Assembly (NCBI GenBank): GCA_038065015.1
Contig: JBBTRU010000062.1
Span: 1-14,603 of the forward strand
DNA: 14,603 nucleotides
From: CAIPSZ01 sp038065015
GTDB taxonomy: Bacteria; Patescibacteriota; Patescibacteriia; PEXW01
Direction of reading: 5' to 3'
Part shown: positions 1 to 4,431 of the stretch, piece by piece
Numbering within the stretch: the first letter of the stretch is position 1
Layout: every line of letters starts with the position of its first letter
Position numbers and translations under genes: made by a program
The notes under the pieces: generated by a model
Told to the model about the DNA's origin: nothing
The model's database searches: none
What the model saw: the letters and a program-made list of their open reading frames with translations, nothing else

Positions 1-12
1 GCCTTTCCGTCA

Positions 13-115
13 ACCCAGCACCACTTCGCACACTGACGTAGGTACAGCTCTCGCAGATTTTCACCGCAAAACGCAAATGACGAATATTCATGAATTGTGC
101 GAAGTGGTGCTGGGT
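13..115. repeat. 20-bp perfect inverted repeat with 63-bp spacer
   Basis: Positions 13-32 and 96-115 are exact reverse complements over 20 bp; the match stops at both ends of each arm. The 63-bp spacer holds no gene that I can support. The arms are too far apart for a classic terminator. They could be the ends of a tiny non-autonomous element, or a long stem in an RNA entering from the left edge. The repeat lies downstream of the minus-strand gene ending at 174 and is separated from it by that gene's terminator. Confidence 0.85.
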
Positions 116-128
116 CAATGGTGGAGGT

Positions 129-161
129 AAAAAAGAGAACCTCGCGGGAGAAGCGAGGTTC
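129..161 (-). terminator. Rho-independent terminator of the zinc-finger gene
   Basis: Read on the minus strand, a 9-bp perfect stem (153-161 with 137-145, 7-base loop) is followed directly by a T-rich tail (129-136). It begins 12 bases past the stop codon of the minus-strand gene ending at 174. On the plus strand no T tract follows, so it acts only for the minus strand. Confidence 0.85.
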
Positions 162-173
162 ATTTGAAAAAAA

Positions 174-410
174 TTAGCGACGGTACGTACGCGCTGCCGA
201 AGTCAATAACTCGCGGCGCTTCGAGGCTGACATGCCATCACCTTGGGTAGCGCAAACCTGCGTATGCGTCTTTAGGTGAGCCTTCATATTACCAGCTATA
301 TTCAGCTGGCAGTGACCGCACCAACCGCAACCGCACATGTGACGCTTGTAACTTCCAGGAGCATGACATGCACACCGGCACACCATCCAGTCACGTGAAC
401 GTTTCGACAT
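174..410 (-). CDS. Small Cys/His-rich protein, probable zinc-finger
   Basis: A 78-residue basic protein that I cannot assign to a named family. It has eight cysteines and five histidines, mostly in the first 53 residues. Two units look alike: C11/C13/C15 then GSYKRH (19-24) then C26/C28, and C28/C31/C34 then GNMKAH (40-45), H49 and C53. The second fits C-x2-C-x13-H-x3-H with an HLKTHT ending, close to a classical C2H2 finger. The tail (60-78) is basic and has no cysteine. The ATG start is backed by a strong Shine-Dalgarno AAGGAG at a good distance, and a terminator follows the stop, so this is a real single-gene unit. A DNA- or RNA-binding zinc protein is likely; its target is unknown. Confidence 0.75.
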   Translation of the reverse strand: MSKRSRDWMVCRCACHAPGSYKRHMCGCGWCGHCQLNIAGNMKAHLKTHTQVCATQGDGMSASKRRELLTSAARTYRR

Positions 411-498
411 CAGAGAACTCCTTTTCTAAAGGTCAATGTTGCCCATACGCTAGCATACCCAAAAACCACTCGCAAGCAGGGCGGGCATACAAAAAAAT

Positions 499-1245
499 CT
501 AAGCGAAATTCCGCTGCTTCCCGACAATAATTTTTAACTTTTTCGATGCAATTTCAACGGTCGCCGGCGTTTTAATTATTGTCTCCCCGTCGGACATTAT
601 TGGCATGCTCTCTCCCCCGCTGCGTATGGTTAGGCGCTTTACCGGGAATACGCTCTCCCGAGAAAATTGCTCCCGGCGGCCAAACCCAAACATCTTCTTG
701 CGTTGGTGCGGCCGAACAATAACTTCCAGTCGGCCATCTCGCGGGTTACCATTCGAGCCGAAATTTGCAATATCGATGGTTGCGGGTGAGAGCGCCGACA
801 CCTGAAATTGACTATCGCAATCAATGGTTACGCTCTTGCATTCGGGAATGTGGAGTTTCGACAGAAAGTAACGATTATTCACTTTGCCCAAATCCAGCGT
901 CGCGGTAATGCGAGCCGACAGAATATCACAGGCGGCAATGCCATACGGAATGCCCAAGGCATCGGCGAGCAGCGTCGAATCGCCAAGCGGTATTATACCC
1001 ACGGTCACATTGGTTTCGGCCAAAGCCGACATCGCGCTGTTCAGCATGCGATCCGTGCCAATGAGTACAATAGTTTCGCTATGATTTTTTATTGCGTCCT
1101 TTACTGCTTCGGGTAAGTTTTTCAGGATGGTGAGTTTCTCAATCCTGCCGCTCATTTCTAATTCAATCAAACGGCTCTCGATGCGGGCAAGTTCCGCATC
1201 GTACTTTTTGTCATTGATACCTGCCTCAACAATATACGTGTACAT
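499..1245 (-). CDS. Diacylglycerol kinase-fold (DAGK/YegS-like) protein, possibly inactive
   Basis: A 248-residue protein with the layout of the DAGK/sphingosine kinase/NAD kinase fold. The N-terminal part holds VLIGTDRMLN (about 61-70), aligned to the family loop GGDGTLN, and IIPLGDSTLLADALGIP (about 85-100), aligned to PLGTGNDFARALGIP. The C-terminal part is rich in beta strands and ends with the typical SDGE strand (about 219-222). Both nucleotide-binding loops are changed: the first keeps only the Asp, and the second loses the second Gly and the Asn-Asp-Phe. A regulatory or lipid-binding role is therefore as likely as lipid phosphorylation. It starts 19 bases after the bactofilin stop, so the two are probably one transcript. 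No Shine-Dalgarno is visible. The stop lies inside a short run of A (T on the coding strand) that may end transcription. Confidence 0.7.
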   Translation of the reverse strand: MYTYIVEAGINDKKYDAELARIESRLIELEMSGRIEKLTILKNLPEAVKDAIKNHSETIVLIGTDRMLNSAMSALAETNVTVGIIPLGDSTLLADALGIPYGIAACDILSARITATLDLGKVNNRYFLSKLHIPECKSVTIDCDSQFQVSALSPATIDIANFGSNGNPRDGRLEVIVRPHQRKKMFGFGRREQFSRESVFPVKRLTIRSGGESMPIMSDGETIIKTPATVEIASKKLKIIVGKQRNFA

Positions 1246-1264
1246 ACTTGCAACTGCTGAAACA

Positions 1265-1630
1265 CTATTCGGCTTGCGAGACCGTCACGTTGGTCATTGT
1301 ACACTTGCCATTCAGTATCGCTCCAGGCTCGACGGAGATGGAGCCAGTTTCAACATTACCATGCAGCTTTGCGCCAGCCTTAAGCACGAGCTTACCAGTC
1401 GCTCGCACGTTACCAACGAGCTCACCAGCAATATACACATCAACCGCTTCGACATTGGCTTTTACTTTTGCCGCAGCGCCAATGGTAACATTATGCTTCG
1501 TTTTTAACGTTCCTTGCAGTTGGCCTTCTACTATGACATTCCCTTCACCTACAAAATTTCCCTCAACCTTCACTGCGCCACCAATGACCGTATCGCCCTG
1601 CTTTGCGCTTGCCGTATCGCCTTTGAACAT
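1265..1630 (-). CDS. Bactofilin
   Basis: A 121-residue protein of the bactofilin family (DUF583), which forms nucleotide-free filaments under the membrane and recruits cell-envelope machinery. The whole centre (about 14-110) is a run of short beta turns with regular Gly/Val/Ile spacing (TVIGGAVKVEGNFVGEGNVIVEGQL is its first part, residues 14-38), the hallmark of the right-handed beta helix. The short tails on both sides match the normal size of the family. It is the first gene of a two-gene unit with the DAGK-like protein. Its promoter is at 1661-1689. A second TATAAT-like hexamer ends 3 bases before the ATG, probably too close to drive this start. No Shine-Dalgarno is present. Confidence 0.9.
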   Translation of the reverse strand: MFKGDTASAKQGDTVIGGAVKVEGNFVGEGNVIVEGQLQGTLKTKHNVTIGAAAKVKANVEAVDVYIAGELVGNVRATGKLVLKAGAKLHGNVETGSISVEPGAILNGKCTMTNVTVSQAE

Positions 1631-1660
1631 AAAATTATAGGGTAAATCTTGAGTACCTCG

Positions 1661-1689
1661 ATTGTACGTCGGCTACCCAGAAGGGTCAA
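1661..1689 (-). promoter_or_regulatory. Sigma-70-type promoter of the bactofilin unit
   Basis: On the minus strand TTGACC (1689-1684), a 17-base spacer, then TACAAT (1666-1661). The predicted start near 1654 gives a leader of about 24 bases. It lies back to back with the promoter at 1694-1722, with only 4 bases between the two -35 boxes. Confidence 0.7.
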
Positions 1690-1693
1690 AGCG

Positions 1694-1722
1694 TTGTCTG
1701 GATGTAATTTCTTCGCTACACT
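1694..1722 (+). promoter_or_regulatory. Divergent sigma-70-type promoter of the small membrane protein
   Basis: TTGTCT (1694-1699), a 17-base spacer, then TACACT (1717-1722). The predicted start is near 1729, about 25 bases before the ATG at 1754. It may also drive the tRNA-Arg that follows. Confidence 0.55.
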
Positions 1723-1753
1723 CAGCGAGCAATAATTACCACCTAAAAAACCT

Positions 1754-1927
1754 ATGGAAAACCTTACCCCAGAAGTTAACCCAATAAAAAAAGACCTACG
1801 AAGATTACTAGGTGTGCTCGTAGGGATAGCCATTGTCATGTCTTTTGTGCAGTACTTAGCAATAAAAACCTCAAAAATTAGTGATATTTCACATAACATA
1901 TATAAAGCGACACTTGAAAATAGCTAG
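1754..1927 (+). CDS. 57-residue single-pass membrane protein
   Basis: A short open frame: MENLTPEVNPIKKDLRR, one hydrophobic helix (about 18-37, LLGVLVGIAIVMSFVQYLAI), then a polar tail of 20 residues ending ATLENS. The basic KKDLRR before the helix suggests the N terminus stays inside. No family is recognised. Support comes from the divergent promoter 30 bases upstream, the clean membrane-helix pattern and the placement between promoter and tRNA-Arg, which starts 12 bases after the stop. There is no Shine-Dalgarno; the start has the CT-ATG context shared by many genes here. A longer frame on the opposite strand (1570-1899) overlaps the bactofilin gene and lacks any such pattern. The gene is plausible but not certain. 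Confidence 0.6.
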   Translation: MENLTPEVNPIKKDLRRLLGVLVGIAIVMSFVQYLAIKTSKISDISHNIYKATLENS

Positions 1928-1939
1928 AATTAGCCATTT

Positions 1940-2015
1940 GCCCCAATAGTTCAACTGGATAGAACGACCCCGTCCTAAGGGGTAGATCCAGGTTCAACTC
2001 CTGGTAGGGGCACCA
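1940..2015 (+). tRNA. tRNA-Arg (anticodon CCU)
   Basis: A full cloverleaf with encoded CCA: acceptor 1940-1946/2005-2011, D stem GTTC/GAAC, anticodon stem ACCCC/GGGGT with loop GTCCTAA (CCT at 1974-1976), T arm CCAGG-TTCAACT-CCTGG, discriminator A2012. It reads AGG. The acceptor stem has one A-A mismatch (second-to-last pair, 1945 with 2006). The last two bases of CCA begin a 15-bp inverted repeat downstream. Confidence 0.93.
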
Positions 2016-2096
2016 TGAACCACTCGCTTCGCTCGGATTCATGGCGAGCCACCTTTTTAAATGGCTCGCGAACCTATATGTAGCGAGTGGTTCATG
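2014..2096. repeat. 15-bp inverted repeat starting in the tRNA-Arg CCA end, with inner hairpin
   Basis: Arms 2014-2028 and 2082-2096 are perfect complements. Inside lies an 8-bp hairpin (2044-2051 with 2062-2069, 10-base loop). A competing short pairing, 2014-2019 with 2038-2043, is also possible. The left arm starts with the last two bases of the tRNA. It is not a terminator: no T tract follows. Confidence 0.8.
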
Positions 2097-2129
2097 CCCT
2101 GTACCGGAACGAAGTGACTGGTGCGGGGC
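2096..2129. repeat. 10-bp hairpin with two G-T pairs
   Basis: Positions 2096-2105 pair with 2120-2129 around a 14-base loop; two of the ten pairs are G-T wobbles. It abuts the inverted repeat of 2014-2096. Such wobbles suggest that pairing has been kept at the RNA level, or that the palindrome is decaying. Confidence 0.55.
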
Positions 2130-2200
2130 ATATACTGAATCTTCCCCGTGCCTGCCCGCCGTCGCGAATTAGGCCAATATTATCAGCCTAATAGCATAAT

Positions 2201-2216
2201 TGTTCCACGTGGAACA
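2201..2216. promoter_or_regulatory. parS-type ParB-binding site 1
   Basis: The 16-mer TGTTCCACGTGGAACA is a perfect palindrome of the parS type (TGTTTCACGTGAAACA in Bacillus; a near-identical TGTTCCACGTGGAACC in Pseudomonas). Perfect symmetry extends to 22 bp here (2198-2219). ParB/Spo0J loads at such sites to drive chromosome segregation. They are usually close to the replication origin, so this window may be origin-proximal (inference). Confidence 0.75.
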
Positions 2217-2239
2217 ATTTGAAAAATAGCTATATTTAT

Positions 2240-2313
2240 GGGCCTGTGGTTCAGTGGTAGAACACGGCATTCGCATTGCTGAGACGGGAGTTCGATTCTC
2301 CCCAGGTCCACCA
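2240..2313 (+). tRNA. tRNA-Ala (anticodon CGC)
   Basis: A cloverleaf of 74 bases with encoded CCA: acceptor 2240-2246/2303-2309 including the G3-T70 pair that marks alanine tRNAs, D stem GTTC/GAAC, anticodon stem CGGCA/TGCTG with loop TTCGCAT (CGC at 2272-2274), T arm GGGAG-TTCGATT-CTCCC, discriminator A2310. It reads GCG. Confidence 0.93.
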
Positions 2314-2350
2314 GCCTTCGCTCCTCGCTAATGCTCGGAGCTTCGGCTGG
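2311..2350. repeat. Hairpin starting in the tRNA-Ala(CGC) CCA end
   Basis: CCAGCC (2311-2316) pairs with GGCTGG (2345-2350), and CTCC (2321-2324) with GGAG (2337-2340), with a 4-by-4 internal loop. The first three bases of the stem are the CCA of the tRNA. No T tract follows. Confidence 0.7.
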
Positions 2351-2406
2351 CAAGCCCACTAAATTAAGATTTTACACTGAAGTTTGATAAACGAATATGC
2401 GAAGGC

Positions 2407-2436
2407 TGTCCTCCGAAGCTTCAGCGAAGGAGGGCA
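2407..2436. repeat. Palindromic hairpin repeat
   Basis: TGTCCTCC (2407-2414) pairs with GGAGGGCA (2429-2436), one G-T pair included; the loop itself contains the palindrome GAAGCTTC. From memory, very similar sequences are common as dispersed intergenic palindromes in uncultivated bacterial genomes. It lies just before the second parS site. Confidence 0.6.
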
Positions 2437-2443
2437 CTAATAA

Positions 2444-2459
2444 TGTTCCACGTGGAACA
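2444..2459. promoter_or_regulatory. parS-type ParB-binding site 2
   Basis: A second exact copy of TGTTCCACGTGGAACA, 243 bp after the first. Symmetry stops at the 16-mer, so it is the core and not a larger duplication that is kept. Two identical copies this close fit a parS cluster. Confidence 0.75.
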
Positions 2460-2495
2460 ATCGAAATATAAGTGCTAATGTTAGGCAAATTTACA

Positions 2496-2597
2496 ACGAA
2501 TTCACTTGGGGGGCCTCTAGCTCATTTGGTAGAGCGCTTCCATGGCATGGAAGAGGTGAGGAGTTCGAGCCTCCTGAGGTCCACCAAGTGAATTCGT
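2496..2597. repeat. 14-bp inverted repeat enclosing tRNA-Ala(GGC)
   Basis: Positions 2496-2509 and 2584-2597 are perfect complements. The right arm starts with the CCA of the tRNA, so the precursor could form the acceptor stem, one G-A mismatch (2510 with 2583), then 14 further base pairs. That would hide the CCA end until processing. Confidence 0.85.
2511..2586 (+). tRNA. tRNA-Ala (anticodon GGC)
   Basis: A cloverleaf of 76 bases with encoded CCA: acceptor GGGCCTC/GAGGTCC with the alanine G3-T70 pair, D stem GCTC/GAGC, anticodon stem CTTCC/GGAAG with loop ATGGCAT (GGC at 2544-2546), T arm AGGAG-TTCGAGC-CTCCT, discriminator A2583. It reads GCC. It is the parent-like copy of the split sequence at 2619-2974. 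Confidence 0.94.
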
Positions 2598-2618
2598 CAT
2601 AGATAACTCATATATAGC

Positions 2619-2974
2619 TAGCTCATTTGGGTTCGGCCGGAGGCCGAACGGGCAGTAGTGAGGCAACCCTGAGCGAAGTCGAAGGGGCAGACGAACGCCG
2701 GCGCCTGCCCGCCGCACGAGGCTTCGGGAGGCGGGGACGCGAGCAAGCGAAGCGTCCGGCGCTGCCCAGGATAGAGCGCTTCTCCGCACTTCGTCCCGCA
2801 TTTGCGGGACTTCGGCGGACAGGCATGGCATTCTCGCCCTCCGAACTCACCCTAGTGAGGAAGGAGGGGAAAAGGTGAGGGTTCAGCAATACTGAACGGG
2901 AGCGCCCCTAGGAAGCTCCCCGGCCCGAAGGGTCGAGCCCCTGCCTGACGGTAGGCAGGTCCTGAGGTCCACCA
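2619..2974 (+). pseudogene. tRNA-Ala(GGC) copy split by five hairpin insertions
   Basis: Six pieces line up in order with bases 2518-2586 of the intact tRNA-Ala(GGC), with no base missing: 2619-2630, 2772-2782, 2824-2831, 2868-2880, 2930-2939 and 2960-2974. By my count 66 of 69 bases match. The insertions (141, 41, 36, 49 and 20 bases) fall in the D loop, the anticodon stem (5' side), at the end of the anticodon loop, and in both strands of the T stem. Each is made mostly of hairpins, for example 2631-2649, 2793-2810, 2838-2867 and 2940-2959. The anticodon GGC (2827-2829) and the 3' end with CCA are intact; the 5' acceptor strand GGGCCTC is absent. Probably a dead duplicate invaded by small palindromic elements. 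A structured RNA still folding around the hairpins cannot be excluded, but lacks an acceptor stem. Confidence 0.85.
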
Positions 2975-3098
2975 CTCGATTCGCCCCGATTACGGGCTCA
3001 CTCGTGGTCTAACGACCACTGTTCTTGAAGCTTTATAGGTCCTAAAAGCGAGTGCAAAGTCGTTTGTGAAATCAATTTAGTCGTATTCGTTGGCTACA
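2975..3098. other. Gene-free spacer with one short hairpin
   Basis: No supported gene. The only clear structure is a 6-bp hairpin with a TAAC loop (3004-3009 with 3014-3019). It lies between the split tRNA copy and the terminator of the calcium-repeat gene. Confidence 0.5.
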
Positions 3099-3125
3099 AA
3101 AAGACGTCCCTGAAGGACGTCTTTT
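3099..3125 (-). terminator. Bidirectional terminator after the calcium-repeat gene
   Basis: An 11-bp perfect stem (3099-3109 with 3115-3125, 5-base loop) with A at one end and T at the other, so it can work on both strands. It lies 15 bases past the stop of the minus-strand gene and may also stop plus-strand transcription from the tRNA cluster. Confidence 0.88.
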
Positions 3126-3140
3126 ATTGTTCTGGTAAGT

Positions 3141-3950
3141 CTAGGAAACGTCGTCGTTTACACCATCATTATTGCTATCAAAATCGTACAAGTCGGAATC
3201 ATCATCTAGACCGTCGCCGTCATCATCTTCATCGTCAATGTCGTCAGAACCATCATTATCGTGATCCCACACTTCGCCCTCGTCCTCATTAACATCACTT
3301 ATACCATCCTCATCATCATCGCTATCGACTTTATCGCCTGCCCCATCGTTATCGTGGTCATAGTCCTTGGAATCATCAATATCCTCAACGCCATCTTCAT
3401 CATCGTCATCATCACTTACGTCCTTTGTACCATCATTGTCATGGTCATACACTGTGCTGTTCTCGTCCCGGTCAAAGAGACCGTCCTCATCATCGTCTAG
3501 GTCACGGTCATCGCGGCGCTTGTCGTTATCATGGTCGAAGGGGTACTTATCTTTCGTGTCGAGTACATTATCGTTATCATCGTCAGTATCAAGAGAATCA
3601 CGCACACTATCGTTATCGTGGTTAAATTGTTTGGCGCGTTCTTTAATATCAAGTGTGCCATCATTGTCATCATCAGTATCTGCGACATCTTTTACAGCAT
3701 CGTTATCATGGTCAAATCGCAATTTCAAAAGTTCAGCGGCATCGAGTTTGCCATCATCGTCATCGTCTTTGTCCTGTCCATCGGTTAAGCCATCGTTATC
3801 GTGGTCGTACGGTTTACTATCTTTGCTATTGCTTACACCATCAAGGTCGCTATCTACCCACACACTAGCTGCCCGACTAGTGCCAGGAAAACTAAATACG
3901 AGCGCGAATACGCTAAAGAACGTTAGCGCTACGTAACTTATCTTACGCAT
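3141..3950 (-). CDS. Secreted thrombospondin type 3 calcium-repeat protein
   Basis: A 269-residue, very acidic secreted protein. Residues 1-27 form a Sec signal peptide (basic MRK, hydrophobic core to about 21, likely cleavage after SRA). From residue 49 there are seven repeats of 29-31 residues, each starting DHDNDG or a variant and holding a second loop of the type DxDDDxDG. Both loop types match the calcium-binding motif of thrombospondin type 3 repeats. A partial eighth unit (DSNNDGVNDD) ends the protein. Some loops have lost the Gly or an Asp (DHDNDAVKD, DHDNDKRRD), so not every site need bind calcium. There is no membrane anchor, sortase motif or other domain, so it is probably released or held on the surface through other proteins. 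No Shine-Dalgarno; the start has the CT-ATG context. It diverges from the hxlR gene. Confidence 0.88.
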   Translation of the reverse strand: MRKISYVALTFFSVFALVFSFPGTSRAASVWVDSDLDGVSNSKDSKPYDHDNDGLTDGQDKDDDDDGKLDAAELLKLRFDHDNDAVKDVADTDDDNDGTLDIKERAKQFNHDNDSVRDSLDTDDDNDNVLDTKDKYPFDHDNDKRRDDRDLDDDEDGLFDRDENSTVYDHDNDGTKDVSDDDDDEDGVEDIDDSKDYDHDNDGAGDKVDSDDDEDGISDVNEDEGEVWDHDNDGSDDIDDEDDDGDGLDDDSDLYDFDSNNDGVNDDVS

Positions 3951-4010
3951 AGACGTAAAGATTAAATACGAGATGGAGATAGTCTACCACGGACATAAGG
4001 GGGACAATAC

Positions 4011-4039
4011 TTGACGCCTGGATGTGTATTTGTAATACT
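4011..4039 (+). promoter_or_regulatory. Promoter of the HxlR-thioredoxin unit
   Basis: TTGACG (4011-4016), then AATACT (4034-4039, 17-base spacer, with TG one base upstream) or TAATAC (4033-4038, 16-base spacer). Transcription would start at or within a few bases of the ATG at 4046, giving a leaderless mRNA. A possible divergent -35 for the calcium-repeat gene (TTGTCC on the minus strand, 4007-4002) lies 3 bases away. Confidence 0.65.
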
Positions 4040-4055
4040 TTCCATATGAAAGTAT
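4035..4055. promoter_or_regulatory. Candidate HxlR operator
   Basis: ATACTTTC (4035-4042) and GAAAGTAT (4048-4055) are a perfect 8-bp dyad with a 5-base centre. It covers the -10 box, the expected transcription start and the start codon of hxlR. HxlR-family dimers bind dyads of this kind close to their own promoters, so self-repression is likely. The site is inferred from position and symmetry only. Confidence 0.6.
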
Positions 4056-4390
4056 CAAAACAAACTTGCCCCGTGGATACGGTCTGCCGCCTGGTGCAAG
4101 ATCGCGCTGCCTTTGTCCTGCTGCGCCGGCTATCCGAGCACCCCTCCCGCCGATTCTCGGAACTCATGGATGACGTCGGCGGCATTAGCACCCGCACGCT
4201 CACCATCCGGCTGAAAGAATTGGAAAGCTGTGGCATGATTGGCCGCACAGCCTACCGTGAAGCTCCACCCCGAGTGGAGTACAGCCTGACACCTAGCGGC
4301 AAAGCCTTCCGCAAAGTGTTAAATTCTATGGCTGATTGGTCCAAGCATAACCTTCCGGCCAAGGCACAATTGCGGCGAGCCAGGGCCTAA
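4046..4390 (+). CDS. HxlR-family winged-helix regulator, probable redox sensor
   Basis: 114 residues from the ATG at 4046; an in-frame ATG at 4022 lies within the promoter spacer and is less likely. The protein follows the HxlR pattern throughout: TCPV near the N terminus (Cys8), RRFSELMDDVGGISTRTLTIRLKELE (winged helix, recognition helix about 50-63), then the wing with PPRVEYSLTPSG (about 79-90) and a final dimer helix with W. In the family the N-terminal CPV cysteine is the redox- or quinone-sensing residue in several members (YodB, HypR, QorR types). It heads a unit with thioredoxin, thioredoxin reductase and glutamate dehydrogenase, so control of thiol redox genes is the natural reading. 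The proposed operator overlaps its own start. Confidence 0.88.
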   Translation: MKVSKQTCPVDTVCRLVQDRAAFVLLRRLSEHPSRRFSELMDDVGGISTRTLTIRLKELESCGMIGRTAYREAPPRVEYSLTPSGKAFRKVLNSMADWSKHNLPAKAQLRRARA

Positions 4391-4398
4391 CCTATACT
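4370..4398 (+). promoter_or_regulatory. Internal promoter upstream of thioredoxin
   Basis: TTGCGG (4370-4375), a 17-base spacer, then TATACT (4393-4398), overlapping the end of hxlR. The start near 4405 leaves a leader of about 27 pyrimidine-rich bases without a Shine-Dalgarno. It allows thioredoxin to be made independently of the regulator. Only an ATACT half of the hxlR dyad is present here. Confidence 0.5.
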
Positions 4399-4431
4399 GC
4401 ATATCCAACCTCCCTTTAACCACCCTGCACT

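Noticed and set aside
1631..1639. TATAAT three bases before the bactofilin ATG as its promoter
   Set aside because: The transcription start would fall inside the coding sequence. The TTGACC/TACAAT pair at 1661-1689 is better placed.
1570..1899. A 109-residue minus-strand frame
   Set aside because: It overlaps the bactofilin start and the divergent promoters, and lacks a Shine-Dalgarno. The plus-strand 57-residue frame in the same place has a promoter and a clear membrane helix.
2199..2461. A CRISPR array or simple repeat pair at the two TGTTCCACGTGGAACA copies
   Set aside because: There are only two copies, no regular spacing and no third repeat. The palindrome fits parS much better.
2517..2889. 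Open frames of 83-104 residues on both strands across the tRNA-Ala copies
   Set aside because: They run through an intact tRNA and hairpin insertions. Their length comes from high GC content and their protein sequences have no family pattern.
2571..2974. An integrated element bounded by att sites, since the tRNA-Ala 3' end is repeated at 2960-2974
   Set aside because: The stretch between has no integrase or other gene and contains the remaining tRNA pieces in order, so a split tRNA copy explains it better than an attachment-site duplication.
3261..3936. Long plus-strand frames opposite the calcium-repeat gene
   Set aside because: They are antisense readings of Asp-rich codons, giving low-complexity Ser or Ile/Val/His runs.
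4022..4045. An upstream ATG for the HxlR gene at 4022
   Set aside because: It lies in the spacer of the promoter, upstream of the expected transcription start, and adds residues not seen at HxlR N termini.
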